DNA from: an uncultured Clostridia bacterium
GTDB taxonomy: Bacteria > Bacillota > Clostridia > Christensenellales > Borkfalkiaceae
Reading direction: 5' to 3'
DNA: 28,719 bases
NCBI GenBank assembly: GCA_934271255.1
Contig: CAKQQS010000011.1
Span: 1 to 28,719 of the forward strand
The stretch's first letter is position 1. The number at the start of each line of letters is the position of its first letter. Shown piece by piece: positions 13,781-23,624 of this stretch. A program made the translations under genes and the position numbers. The notes below the pieces were generated by a model. That model had not been told where the DNA came from. It saw only the letters and a list, made by a program, of their open reading frames with translations, and did no database searches.

Positions 13781-16594
13781 TTAAAATCTAAGTATTACTT
13801 TTCCTTTTTCAAAGTTTAATATTCTATATTTATCGTCTAACGGCGGTCCGCACGAAACGGAACCGCAGCCACGTTCCGCAAACCCGACGTAAACGTACAG
13901 TTTTCCGTCTTCTTTGAGTTCGTAATCGTGTTTTTTGTTCATCAATTCGTCCACGCTATACGGTATAATCTGAAAATAACCTTCGTTCAAATATCCTTTT
14001 ATAGTGTTTTTTCCGACAATGCTGAACTCGTCGACGCCCTTATGCGTCCCGAACTCTTGCGGAATTAAATACTGACATTTTATATCGTCCGTCAAGCCGT
14101 CAAACCGCCCGTAATACGCGCCCGCGCACTTATCGGCATAACTTTCGCTCGGTCCGTATCCCAAATAACTATATCGTTTGTATCTGTTTTTGCGCAACGC
14201 AAACTTAAACCCTATTCTCGGTAATTCTTTAATAAACTCGCCGTATTTACCCGACAAGGTGATTTCAACGACGTCATCCGAATAAAACTTATATTTCAAA
14301 GAATATTCAAAAACGGGACTGCGATATTGAGCAACGCTTACGGCGCAAATATCGACTTCTGCGTTGTTGCCGTTTTTTGTAACGTTTATAGTCTTTGAAT
14401 AGGATTTTAAATCAAACAACCCCTGTTCTTTCCAAAAAACATAATCCGAATCATTGTCCATAGGCGCTCTGACCAAAGCAAGCGATAACGGCGTTGCAAA
14501 TCGTTTATTAAACAATTCTCCGGAAGTCTTGTCTATGATAAACTCATTGCCGTTCGTCTTGACGATAACGCTTCTATCGTTCTCTTCGACGATAGGCGCG
14601 TTTTTGCTTTCAATCGCAACGCTTTCGACGTTATGCCTGAACGAAACGATTCTTTCTCCGTATTCCTTTGTGAACATCGTTATTTTTTCAAAATCGCATT
14701 TTTCATTCGCCGGAATGCTGAACGTCTGATTAGGTTGCAACACGATTTCCCGAACGCTTTTGTCTGCAAGATTATTCTTTTTATAAAGTTCGATTTGTAT
14801 TTTAACGACGATTGCGACAAAACTCAGATTGCTTTTAAAAACGTGCCTGTCCTTTATCGTGTCGACGGATATAGGATAGTATGCCGCGATTACTTCTTGT
14901 TTGGTGCTTTTTTCGTGATTATAACAAAATACTCCGTCTATATTAAAATGCCCGTCCGTTATTCTTTCGTTAAAATCTCCGCCGTACCGAAGTTTACCGT
15001 CTTTGCACAAAATAGGTTGATCCCATAACTGCCACAAAAACGCGCCGCATATTTTTGCATTATCGTTAATTAACCGATTATATTCAAAAACGTCTCCCGG
15101 GCCGTTTCCCATTGCATGAGAATATTCACAAATAACGAACGGCCTCGTTTCCCCGTCAAACGGATAATTTTTACATTCTTCAAACGTAGGGTACATTCTT
15201 GAAACTAAATCGATGGCATTGTTTTTAAATATTTCTTCGCCCTTTTTATGCCACATGCCTTCGTACTGAATCGGTCGCGTAGCGTCTGCGTTTTTAACGA
15301 ATTCGGCGCATTTGATAAAGTTCTTTCCGAACCCGCTTTCGTTACCGAGCGACCATACGACTATCGACGGTCTGTTTTTATCGCGCTCGACCAAGCACTC
15401 TTGCCTGCGTTTCAATTCTTCGTAATATATCGGATTATCAGCAATCTCATCGAACAATTTTTCGTCGGGTATACCGCTTCTGGCAATTACGCCGTGCGTT
15501 TCGATATTCGCTTCCGCCATTACGTATAAACCGTATTCGTCACATAATTTCGTAAAGTCGGGAGAGTTAGGATAATGCGCCGTTCGTACCGCGTTGCAAC
15601 ACAACGATTTTATAAGTTTAATATCTTCGACCAAATCGTCGTAAGACAGCGCGTTGCCTTTATCGGATCTAAAATCATGGCGACATATTCCCCTGAACTT
15701 TATCGGCGTTTTGTTTAACAACAGAACGCCGTCTTTTATCGTTATGCTTCTGAATCCGACTTTTTCATAAATATATTCGCCGTTTTCTTCAATAATCAAA
15801 TCGTACAGGTCGGGTGTTTCCGCCGTCCATAACCTGACGTCTTTTACATAAAAATCAACGATATCGCCTTGTAATACCCGCTTCGTTTCACCGTTAAAAA
15901 TAACGTTGCAATTTCCGCGAATTGCGGTAAACGATAAAACCCCTTCGTCGTTTGCCACTATCTTATAATCGTCGATACGATTTTGCGGTCTGCTTAAAAT
16001 ATAAACGCTTCTGTTTATTCCTTTAAACCGCCACGTATCCTGATCTTCCATATAAGACCCTGCCGTAAACTTTATTACGTAAACGTCCAACTTGTCGTTT
16101 TTATAGTTTAAGTATTCGGTTATATCGAACTCTACCAACCTTTTTGAAATCTGGCTAAACCCGACCGTCTTACCGTTTACTTTTACGTAAAGTCCGCCGT
16201 CTACCCCTTCAAAAGTCAAAATCTTTCGCAAATCGTCTTTCTTTACCCGTATTCTTCTCGAATAACGATAAACGGGGTTTTTAGTATATACGTATGGCGG
16301 CGCAAACGGAAACTCATATTTAAAATTCAAATACGTAAAGTCTTCGTATCCCTGAAACTGAACTGTCGACGGAACTCTTATTTTGCCGCTTTTTACAGGC
16401 TTATATTCCGACGTTTCCGACAAACCGACGTCATCTATTTTTTCAAAATCCCATATTCCGTCCAACAACGTAAGCGCTTTTGACGAAAACTTGTTCTTTT
16501 TACAATTTTCCATACTGTCAAAAGGCACGTAATAAGAGCGAAGAGGCAACGCGCCGAACTCCGAATTAAACTTGTTTATATATTCTTTAATCAT
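13781..16594 (-). CDS. Glycoside hydrolase family 2, beta-galactosidase (LacZ-type)
   Basis: A 937-residue cytoplasmic enzyme (no signal peptide) with the five-domain LacZ plan. It has an N-terminal jelly-roll (about 40-205, with DTWRFKGINRSVYI), an Ig-like domain (to about 300), a TIM barrel, a second Ig-like domain, and a C-terminal beta-sandwich beginning near APMDNDSDYVFWKEQG. The acid/base is Glu419 in SLGNESGFG; the nucleophile is Glu490 in ICEYSHAMGNG. RTAHYPNSPDF and EANIETHG are also typical. It most likely releases terminal beta-galactose from imported oligosaccharides, but GH2 enzymes with other specificities share much of this. It starts three bases after the lipoprotein glycosidase, within the operon. 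Confidence 0.92.
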   Translation of the reverse strand: MIKEYINKFNSEFGALPLRSYYVPFDSMENCKKNKFSSKALTLLDGIWDFEKIDDVGLSETSEYKPVKSGKIRVPSTVQFQGYEDFTYLNFKYEFPFAPPYVYTKNPVYRYSRRIRVKKDDLRKILTFEGVDGGLYVKVNGKTVGFSQISKRLVEFDITEYLNYKNDKLDVYVIKFTAGSYMEDQDTWRFKGINRSVYILSRPQNRIDDYKIVANDEGVLSFTAIRGNCNVIFNGETKRVLQGDIVDFYVKDVRLWTAETPDLYDLIIEENGEYIYEKVGFRSITIKDGVLLLNKTPIKFRGICRHDFRSDKGNALSYDDLVEDIKLIKSLCCNAVRTAHYPNSPDFTKLCDEYGLYVMAEANIETHGVIARSGIPDEKLFDEIADNPIYYEELKRRQECLVERDKNRPSIVVWSLGNESGFGKNFIKCAEFVKNADATRPIQYEGMWHKKGEEIFKNNAIDLVSRMYPTFEECKNYPFDGETRPFVICEYSHAMGNGPGDVFEYNRLINDNAKICGAFLWQLWDQPILCKDGKLRYGGDFNERITDGHFNIDGVFCYNHEKSTKQEVIAAYYPISVDTIKDRHVFKSNLSFVAIVVKIQIELYKKNNLADKSVREIVLQPNQTFSIPANEKCDFEKITMFTKEYGERIVSFRHNVESVAIESKNAPIVEENDRSVIVKTNGNEFIIDKTSGELFNKRFATPLSLALVRAPMDNDSDYVFWKEQGLFDLKSYSKTINVTKNGNNAEVDICAVSVAQYRSPVFEYSLKYKFYSDDVVEITLSGKYGEFIKELPRIGFKFALRKNRYKRYSYLGYGPSESYADKCAGAYYGRFDGLTDDIKCQYLIPQEFGTHKGVDEFSIVGKNTIKGYLNEGYFQIIPYSVDELMNKKHDYELKEDGKLYVYVGFAERGCGSVSCGPPLDDKYRILNFEKGKVILRF

Positions 16595-16597
16595 ATC

Positions 16598-17821
16598 TTA
16601 TCTATAAGGGTTAGGCTTCGGATCAGAATTATACGCCAAATCGAGCAAACCGTTGCCACCCGCTTGTTTTTGAAATGCTTTCGCGATACTCTTTTCTTTC
16701 CCGTCGCTATATAGCGGATCTTTAAAAAAACCATAGGACGTCAACTGTATATTATTACCCCAAGAATACGCCTTGCACGAATCGAACAGTCTGAAACAAT
16801 GCATCGATTCTACGTACGGCATTTTTTCTTCTACCAACTTATATGCTTTTAATATCCATTCGGTATTCCGTTCGATAGCGCCGTCGGGATTGTTTATATC
16901 GAGCGTATGCGGATAGCCGAATTCCGTTAAATATACTTTTTTATTTCTCTTTTCATATTTTTGAGAAACGGCATACAACTCGTTATTTACTTCCACCCAC
17001 CTGTCGTCCGGTTCGGACGTATAACTATACGGATGCCATGCCAAATAATCAAAATATTTATCGGGATTCGTCGAAGGCCACTCGCCGCTTTTTATATTCA
17101 TATATAATTCATTCAAAAAACTAACGTCTTTGCCGTTATAAAATCCCGTACCGTTCGACAACCCGCCCATAATGGTTTTCGCTTCGGGATTTCCCCTTTT
17201 CACGCCACGCGAACCGTAATATAACATATCCGTCGCTATTTGCGCTTTTTGTCGCATCGAATACGTTAACCCGTCCGAATTATACGTTTCGGGATGAATA
17301 AAATCGTCGTTGTTTAATTCGTTTCCTATTTCCCAAAGAGTTACTTCGCCGAACTCTCTCGCAAGCGTTTCCCATGATTTGTCGTAATTCAATAACCATT
17401 TTACGTAATACGACCCGTCCGTCATATCGCGTTGCGGCACGTACATATACGATAACGTTCCCGTAAACCAGTTGTGCGACATACCGATGATTTGTATATC
17501 GTACTTTTTTGCTTCCGCCAGAATATTGTGCATGATTTCACAGTTTTTTTCGTTTATTTTCGTCGGCGATTCCAACAGCCAGTTCGCATGCATCCAGTTT
17601 CTGCAACTTCTGACACCCATGTTATGCATAAGTTCAAAAGCTTTTTCATAAACGGAAAAATCTTTATTTTCCGTTTCCCATTCCAACGCAAGATAGCACA
17701 CGCCGTATAATCTCGATCTGTCTACGACGTCGTCTTTTACCGTTTCTTGTCCGCAACCCGCTATCGATAAAACCGAAACGGCAAACAATAATCCTACTAT
17801 AATTCTTCTTAATTTATTCAT
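16598..17821 (-). CDS. Lipoprotein glycoside hydrolase, clan GH-A
   Basis: A 407-residue protein with a lipobox (SIAGC, Cys23), so probably attached to the outer face of the membrane. The mature part is a single TIM barrel with the clan GH-A pair: acid/base Glu168 in LWEIGNELN and nucleophile Glu300 in VYLTEFGYP. The barrel strand AWHPYSY carries His263. The arrangement recalls GH39/GH5-like families, but I cannot fix the family or the substrate. It sits between the solute-binding protein and the GH2 enzyme with gaps of only a few bases. Being extracellular, it would trim the polymer or oligosaccharide before uptake by the neighbouring transporter. Confidence 0.85.
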   Translation of the reverse strand: MNKLRRIIVGLLFAVSVLSIAGCGQETVKDDVVDRSRLYGVCYLALEWETENKDFSVYEKAFELMHNMGVRSCRNWMHANWLLESPTKINEKNCEIMHNILAEAKKYDIQIIGMSHNWFTGTLSYMYVPQRDMTDGSYYVKWLLNYDKSWETLAREFGEVTLWEIGNELNNDDFIHPETYNSDGLTYSMRQKAQIATDMLYYGSRGVKRGNPEAKTIMGGLSNGTGFYNGKDVSFLNELYMNIKSGEWPSTNPDKYFDYLAWHPYSYTSEPDDRWVEVNNELYAVSQKYEKRNKKVYLTEFGYPHTLDINNPDGAIERNTEWILKAYKLVEEKMPYVESMHCFRLFDSCKAYSWGNNIQLTSYGFFKDPLYSDGKEKSIAKAFQKQAGGNGLLDLAYNSDPKPNPYR

Positions 17822-17825
17822 TTTT

Positions 17826-19478
17826 TTACCATTTTTTCAAATTGCTAAGCGTTTTTATTCCGTCCGTTTTACAAGCATAAACTTTTGCGGCTATCGCCTG
17901 TTGAAGTTTTTTCCACAAATTGTCAAGCCCGCTCGTCCCTTCATAGGAATTGCCCGTTATCATACAAGTCGCATAAATCGAAACCATATCGTCCATTTCC
18001 GCCGTTTTTATCGAAAAGTCTTCGGACCAACCGCTAAAATTAAAAATTATCTGATTCAACTCGTCGATGGGTTTTAAGTTATCGTTTGAAATCTTCGCGG
18101 ATTCGATTGCTAATCTTTTTTCATGTTCTTTATAGCCTTCAAACGTATCTAATACCGTTATCTTCTCCGTCGTAAACTCGGAAATCGGCAAAGTAATATA
18201 ATTTGCCCAGTAAACGTACCCTATGTTCACTTCTTCCCCTTTTTCGTTTTTTGCTTTTGAAAAAGTATTTTCGGGTTCTTTGTTTCTCCCTTCCAGATTA
18301 ACGATTATCTCGTCGTTTTCGCCTAAATCGTAATGCACCCCTTCGATTCCGTAATTTATTAACCGAGAGCCTTCCTTACTGTATATATAATCGAACAATT
18401 TTAAAGCGTTTTTTACGTTTCTGCAATTATGCGAAATAAAAAATCCGCCCCACCAACCGCCAAAGTTCATAAATCCGCCGCTACCGTTTCTGCCTACCTT
18501 TTCCGTACCTTTCGGCGGAGCAATAAACATAACGTCGTCCGCGTCAAAAACGGCGTTAGACATAATCCATGGAACAAACGACCCCGTGTTTGCTATAAGC
18601 ATACCGTATTTGCCGCGTTGGAACTTCGAGACTTTCGCTTCGTCCGTCGTATTCTCGTAATACGTCTTGTCTATATAACCGAGCCGATACATCTCTTCCA
18701 TCCAACCTAAATATTCTTTAAACTCGTCCGTTGTATAAGAATACGTCAAATCCTTATCGTTTTTCGTTCCCGTAACCGTCCAGCCATAATCGCAAAACGC
18801 ATACATAATAGGCAAACCCCAGAACAATTGTTCTCCCAACGTTAAACCGTAAGTGTCGTTTTTACCGTTATTGTCGGGGTCTCCGAGAGTAAACGCTTCC
18901 AACAAGTATTGAAAATCTTCTATCGTAAACGTTCCGTCGTATGCCGGATATTTTACGTCGCTGTATTTTCCGCCCTTGTTTTGCAAGTTTTCTATCCAGT
19001 CTTTACGCATATAAATACCCCAGTTGTTCGACATAGTCAATCTTGGAATAAAATAATGCTTTCCGTCAGCCGCCGTAAGATTTTTATATTGATCGGAAGT
19101 CAATAACGTATTTAAATTAGGATAATCTTTCAAATAGTCGTCAAGAGGCACAATCAACCCTTCTTCCGCCCAGTAGTTTACGTTTGAAGTATCCGTGCCT
19201 GCCGCATAAAAGAATACTTCCGGCGCCGCGCCCGTATTTATATTCATTTTAAGTTGTTTATTATAGGCGTCCTGACCGTTTATTCCCGAGAAATAAAAGT
19301 TTACGCCCGTCTTTTGTTTTAAAGAACTCATTATACTGTCTTCTTTCGCGCCGTCGAAGATAGCCCAGTCAAAACACTGAATCTCTAAATCGTAGTTGTT
19401 CTTTTTATTTTCCTTTCCGCATGCCGCTATCGGGAAAACAAACGTAACTGCCAAAATCAACAAAATAATTTTTTTCAT
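17826..19478 (-). CDS. Sugar ABC transporter substrate-binding lipoprotein (LplA-like)
   Basis: A 550-residue lipoprotein (lipobox PIAAC, Cys20) of the large extracellular solute-binding family used by CUT1-type importers in Firmicutes. Early in the mature part, VNFYFSGINGQDAYNKQL and the stretch NINTGAAPEVFF are typical, followed by EEGLIVPLDDYLKDYPNL. The length matches LplA/YtcQ-type proteins for oligosaccharides. It starts inside the stop of the upstream permease gene's SD region (AAAGGAGTGA) and lies with two permeases and two glycosidases. It should capture the oligosaccharide released outside. The natural ligand is not readable from the sequence. Confidence 0.93.
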   Translation of the reverse strand: MKKIILLILAVTFVFPIAACGKENKKNNYDLEIQCFDWAIFDGAKEDSIMSSLKQKTGVNFYFSGINGQDAYNKQLKMNINTGAAPEVFFYAAGTDTSNVNYWAEEGLIVPLDDYLKDYPNLNTLLTSDQYKNLTAADGKHYFIPRLTMSNNWGIYMRKDWIENLQNKGGKYSDVKYPAYDGTFTIEDFQYLLEAFTLGDPDNNGKNDTYGLTLGEQLFWGLPIMYAFCDYGWTVTGTKNDKDLTYSYTTDEFKEYLGWMEEMYRLGYIDKTYYENTTDEAKVSKFQRGKYGMLIANTGSFVPWIMSNAVFDADDVMFIAPPKGTEKVGRNGSGGFMNFGGWWGGFFISHNCRNVKNALKLFDYIYSKEGSRLINYGIEGVHYDLGENDEIIVNLEGRNKEPENTFSKAKNEKGEEVNIGYVYWANYITLPISEFTTEKITVLDTFEGYKEHEKRLAIESAKISNDNLKPIDELNQIIFNFSGWSEDFSIKTAEMDDMVSIYATCMITGNSYEGTSGLDNLWKKLQQAIAAKVYACKTDGIKTLSNLKKW

Positions 19479-19481
19479 TTT

Positions 19482-20372
19482 TCACTCCTTTACAGAACCC
19501 AACATAACGCCTTGAATAAAATATTTTTGTACAAACGGATAAATGAGCAAAACGGGAATCGTCGCTATTATTATCGTTGCCATTTTAATATTCTCCGACA
19601 AGGCAAACAATTCGTTTTTACCCTGCCCGGAAGGATCGTTGACGGACGATTCGCTGATCAGCATTTGCTTTAAAATGTTTTGTATCAACAACAAATCCGG
19701 ATTCCTTATATACAATTCCCCGGTAAACCAGTCGTTCCATTTGCCAACGGCTACCCATAACGCCAGCACGGCGAGTATAGGTAAAGATAACGGAACGTAT
19801 ATCGACAAAAATATTCTGAAATGCCCTGCCCCGTCTAACTTTGCCGATTCTTCCAGACTATCCGGAATAGTCATAAAAAAGTTTTTTGCAATAATTAAAT
19901 TATACGCGCTTGTCGCCGACGGAATAATATACACTAATATACTGTCTATCAACTGCAATTCTTTTATCAGCAAAAACGTCGGAATCAGACCGCCGCTAAA
20001 CAAAAACGTTATCAGAATATAAATATGAATGACGTTTCTTCCTTTTAAATATTTTCTCGACAGCACGTAAGCGCCCATTGCGGTAACTATAAGATGCAAC
20101 GTCGTTGCGCTGATAACGACGAATACCGTAAGCAAAAAACTTGAATATATTTCTTTTTTTGCAAAAACGAAACGAAACGCCGCCGACGAAAACTCGGGCG
20201 CTAGCACTCCGCCTACGTTTTTGTATACGGTAAAAGAATCTTTTACGACGATGATAAACGGGTAAAGCATAATAAAAGCAAGTAAAATAAAAAATAAATA
20301 ATTTACGACGCTAAATATTATATCGCCTTTTGATTTACCGAAAATATTTTTGACGTTCTTTGATTTTACCAT
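19482..20372 (-). CDS. Carbohydrate ABC transporter permease (LplC/YtcP-like)
   Basis: A 296-residue inner-membrane subunit with six hydrophobic segments and the ABC permease EAA loop, here EESAKLDGAGHFRIFL followed by VPLSLP. The C-terminal end YFIQGVMLGSVKE is characteristic of the YtcP/LplC branch. Its ATG overlaps the end of the partner permease by seven bases. No ATP-binding subunit is encoded in the window; as in related Firmicutes systems a shared MsmX-type ATPase is presumably supplied from elsewhere. Confidence 0.95.
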   Translation of the reverse strand: MVKSKNVKNIFGKSKGDIIFSVVNYLFFILLAFIMLYPFIIVVKDSFTVYKNVGGVLAPEFSSAAFRFVFAKKEIYSSFLLTVFVVISATTLHLIVTAMGAYVLSRKYLKGRNVIHIYILITFLFSGGLIPTFLLIKELQLIDSILVYIIPSATSAYNLIIAKNFFMTIPDSLEESAKLDGAGHFRIFLSIYVPLSLPILAVLALWVAVGKWNDWFTGELYIRNPDLLLIQNILKQMLISESSVNDPSGQGKNELFALSENIKMATIIIATIPVLLIYPFVQKYFIQGVMLGSVKE

Positions 20373-21289
20373 ATCCCTTCCCCCGTAATTTTTTTAGACG
20401 TAAAATTACCGATAAGTATTAAAATCAAACCCGTTAACGACTCGAACAGTCCTAACGCCGTCGTAACTCCGTATTGCCTGCCGTTGCCTATTCCTACCCT
20501 GAATATATACGTTTGAATAATATCCGCGTCGTCGTACAACAGTTTGTTATACATGTTCCATATCTGGTCGAAGTTGCCTTGCATCAAACCCGCAAGACTC
20601 AAAATCAACGTAATGGCTATCGCAGGTCTTAGTCCCGGCAAAGTAATATGAATTATTCTTTTCATTCTGCCCGCGCCGTCTATCGTTGCCGCCTCGTACA
20701 AATCGGGGCTTATCGACGTAACCGCCGCCAGATAAATTACCGTTCCCCAACCCGCTCCTTTCCAGACGTTGGAAAAAATAATCAATCCGATAAACCACTT
20801 TCCGTTGGAATAAAACGGTATAGGCTTCCCGAAGATTTTAGCGATTAGCATATTGATGTTTCCGTCTTCGGCGTTAAACAAGGATTTTACTATTCCCGCC
20901 AGAACAATCCACGAAATAAAATAAGGAAGGTAAAGTATAACTTGAAATACTTTCTTGATTCTGTTGCTGTACATTTCGTTCATCAATATTACAAGCAATA
21001 TAGGCAACGGATACCCTATTATTAAGTTTAAGACGGATATTTTGACTGTGTTTAACAAAACTTTTACAAAATACGGATCTCCGAAAAGTTTTTTAAAATT
21101 ATCGAGTCCGCACCACGGGCTGCCCATTACCCCGCTTAACGTCTTATAGTTTTTAAACGCCAGCGTTAATCCGTAATACGGTATATAGCTGAATACGAAA
21201 AGCACGGTAAGACAAGGGAGAAGCATTAAATACAACTCCCCGTCCTTTTTTAAATATGCACAAATGTTCTTTACAGCAGTCCGCTTCAT
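20366..21289 (-). CDS. Carbohydrate ABC transporter permease (LplB/YteP-like)
   Basis: A 307-residue partner permease with six membrane segments; the EAA loop reads YEAATIDGAGRMKRII, followed by TLPGLRP. The N-terminal LMLLPCLTVLFVFSYIPYYG is typical of the LplB/YteP branch. It is the first transporter gene of the operon, 23 bases after the triplicated surface protein and overlapping the second permease. With that permease and the binding lipoprotein it forms the importer for the locus. Confidence 0.95.
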   Translation of the reverse strand: MKRTAVKNICAYLKKDGELYLMLLPCLTVLFVFSYIPYYGLTLAFKNYKTLSGVMGSPWCGLDNFKKLFGDPYFVKVLLNTVKISVLNLIIGYPLPILLVILMNEMYSNRIKKVFQVILYLPYFISWIVLAGIVKSLFNAEDGNINMLIAKIFGKPIPFYSNGKWFIGLIIFSNVWKGAGWGTVIYLAAVTSISPDLYEAATIDGAGRMKRIIHITLPGLRPAIAITLILSLAGLMQGNFDQIWNMYNKLLYDDADIIQTYIFRVGIGNGRQYGVTTALGLFESLTGLILILIGNFTSKKITGEGIW

Positions 21290-21312
21290 TTATTTATCCT
21301 TTAATTTGCGTA

Positions 21313-23505
21313 TCAATCTTTTTTCTTTATGAATAAAGCCCCTATCGTCAATGCAATGAAAACGGGTACGATATTGCTTATTTTCATAGCGTTACACGTT
21401 AGCCCTTTGTCTTGATTTCCCGGTTTGTCGATATCTATATCGCCCGGCGCGTCTATATCCGGCTTTTTATTTCCTTCGTAAGGAAAATCTTCCACGCTGT
21501 TTGCAAAACAATATTCGCGTCTTGTATCGTTATATTCGTTTACTAAAACGTCAAAATTAAAATCAATTCCTACGTTTGCGTACTCACAACCCGTTATGGT
21601 CGTTTCGCCTACCATTCTGTAAATGAAATATACCGTGTCGCCCGCTTTTCCGTCAACGTCAAACGCATACTCGTTACTTTGAATATTCGATACTATATTC
21701 TTTATCATAATATTAGTAGTATTGCCTTCGCTATCCGTTTGAATTACGTAAAACCTTGAATGAGTCGCCCAGTTTTCCCAGAAACCCGCGCCGTGCGTTA
21801 CTCTGAGTTTTGCGTTTTCTTTAAAAACAAACTTAACGACTGCGTCGTTGTCTTTCGTACAACCTATCTTATATCTGTTAAAATAGGTTGCAAGTTCCAT
21901 GCCCGAACCGTTTTTAGCCAAAGATTTTGAATCGCTCACTTTATCTTCGTCGTGCGTTGCGTTTCCGCCGTCTTCTATCGCGTTATAAAAGGTGTCGAAG
22001 TTTTCATATTTTCCATAAACCCCGTGCAACAATTCGATATCCGCGACGGCTCTTTCGACCCGACCTTTTCTCACGACTTCGGATACTACCGAACTCATCG
22101 AATGACGTTCGTCTTGCAATTCTTCTTTGTAAATATTGTCGACGACCAACGCTTGCGCGCGTTCTTCTTCGTTAAAATCCTTCTCTTTTAAACAGAACGT
22201 ATAATCAATGAACAGATTCGCATACTCATGACCGATAATCGGCGTATCTTTCTTCATTCTGTAAATAACGTAAACCGTATCGCCGACTTTACCGTTCACT
22301 TCCCCGCTGAACATATTCGCAACGACTTTATCAAGCGCGACCGTTTTCTTGACGATATACGCTCCGTCCGACGTTTCCTGTACTATCAAAAAACTAGCGT
22401 GCGTTGCCCAGTTATTGTCAAAATCACCGCCGAACGTTCCGTGATTTATATATAATTTTGCATTTTGCTTAAACACAAACTTAAACACCGCATCGTTGTT
22501 TTTCGTAGCGGAAATCATATATCTGCCTATATACGTTTTCTTATCGGTTTGCTCCCCGACCTGAACGATTGAATCTTCGGCGATTACCTTATCGTTATCT
22601 ATCGCTCCTTCGGCTATCGACGCGTTATACTTTTCTTCAAACTCTTTATACTCGCCGAACTTACCGTGCAACAATTGAACGTCGGCAATCTTTTTCGTCA
22701 ATACGGAAACGGATCCTTGCACGACTTCGCTTACCAACGCGCTTTGCGTATAACTCTCTTCGATATCGATTTTCGGGCTTATTCCGAAAATCCTGTCCCT
22801 TTCGCTCAAAGAATAATCCGCCGTTTTAAATATAAACGAACAATCCATGAACATATTAGCATAATCGTGTCCAGGCACGGTCGTTGCCCCTGCCATTCTA
22901 TAAATAATATAGATTGAATCTCCCTTTTTGCAATGCGCGTCGCAAAAATACATATTATCTGCCGTAACGCTTTGCGTCGGCATTTCCTTGATAACGACAG
23001 CGCCGTTTTCCGTTTCCTGCACTAATAACCAACTTGCGTGAGTCGCCCAGTTGTTATTAAAATCTCCGCCGAACGTACCGTGACAAAGATAAAATCTGGC
23101 ATCTTCTTTAAACGTAAACTTAAATACCGCGTCGTTGTTTGTAGTAGCGCTTATTTGATAACGTTTTATATAAGTGGATATGCCTTGCGTATCGCCACGC
23201 TGCGCCGTCGAGTCGTTTGCGTATATTTGGTCTTCGTCGTCGGGCTCAACGTTGTACATACCGTCAAACGCTCTATACTCGCCCCATTCTCCGTGAAGAA
23301 GTTGGGCTTTCACCAACGTTTTTTCGAGTTCTGCGCCGTTTACTCCCACTTCTTCGGATACTAACCCGCTCATGCTTAAAACTTCTTCGACAGGTTCGGC
23401 GTAAACCACGTTGCCGCTGTTCACGAAATTGCTTATCGCCACAATCGCGCTTATCGACAACAATAAACATAAAAGTAAACTTGTTATTCGTACGTTTCTT
23501 TTCAT
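21313..23505 (-). CDS. Secreted, membrane-anchored protein with three ~210-residue repeats (unrecognised)
   Basis: First gene of the operon, 730 residues from the ATG at 23505, chosen because AAGGAG lies six bases upstream; an in-frame ATG at 23523 lacks one. Residues 1-37 are a Sec signal ending near VYA-EP. Three homologous units follow (about 45-253, 254-469, 470-670). Each contains LLHG..G.Y..F...YN, then RY.I..T..NDAVFKF.FK..A, then an HGTFGGDF.NNWATHAS-type block, then GD.VY.IYRM and G..YAN...D. A Pro/Asp/Gly linker, a Cys, a hydrophobic segment and KKKD form a C-terminal membrane anchor. Aromatic-rich beta-type repeats suggest a glycan-binding module, but no known CBM is recognised. 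Position and anchor fit a surface capture protein for the locus's substrate. Confidence 0.88.
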   Translation of the reverse strand: MKRNVRITSLLLCLLLSISAIVAISNFVNSGNVVYAEPVEEVLSMSGLVSEEVGVNGAELEKTLVKAQLLHGEWGEYRAFDGMYNVEPDDEDQIYANDSTAQRGDTQGISTYIKRYQISATTNNDAVFKFTFKEDARFYLCHGTFGGDFNNNWATHASWLLVQETENGAVVIKEMPTQSVTADNMYFCDAHCKKGDSIYIIYRMAGATTVPGHDYANMFMDCSFIFKTADYSLSERDRIFGISPKIDIEESYTQSALVSEVVQGSVSVLTKKIADVQLLHGKFGEYKEFEEKYNASIAEGAIDNDKVIAEDSIVQVGEQTDKKTYIGRYMISATKNNDAVFKFVFKQNAKLYINHGTFGGDFDNNWATHASFLIVQETSDGAYIVKKTVALDKVVANMFSGEVNGKVGDTVYVIYRMKKDTPIIGHEYANLFIDYTFCLKEKDFNEEERAQALVVDNIYKEELQDERHSMSSVVSEVVRKGRVERAVADIELLHGVYGKYENFDTFYNAIEDGGNATHDEDKVSDSKSLAKNGSGMELATYFNRYKIGCTKDNDAVVKFVFKENAKLRVTHGAGFWENWATHSRFYVIQTDSEGNTTNIMIKNIVSNIQSNEYAFDVDGKAGDTVYFIYRMVGETTITGCEYANVGIDFNFDVLVNEYNDTRREYCFANSVEDFPYEGNKKPDIDAPGDIDIDKPGNQDKGLTCNAMKISNIVPVFIALTIGALFIKKKD

Positions 23506-23592
23506 AAAAATCTCCTTTATCATATATAATCTTACAATTATTTTACAGTATATTTATATCAACGTCTATACTTATATTTCTCAAAAAACTAT

Positions 23593-23616
23593 AAAATCTT
23601 CCCGCGTGCGGATTTT
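23593..23616. promoter_or_regulatory. Palindrome in the divergent control region
   Basis: AAAAT..CCGC-GT-GCGG.ATTTT is an imperfect inverted repeat just upstream of the regulator's -35 box and about 90 bases from the operon's first start codon. It is GC-rich inside an AT-rich spacer and well placed to be a regulator-binding site. Confidence 0.4.
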
Positions 23617-23624
23617 AAAACAAC

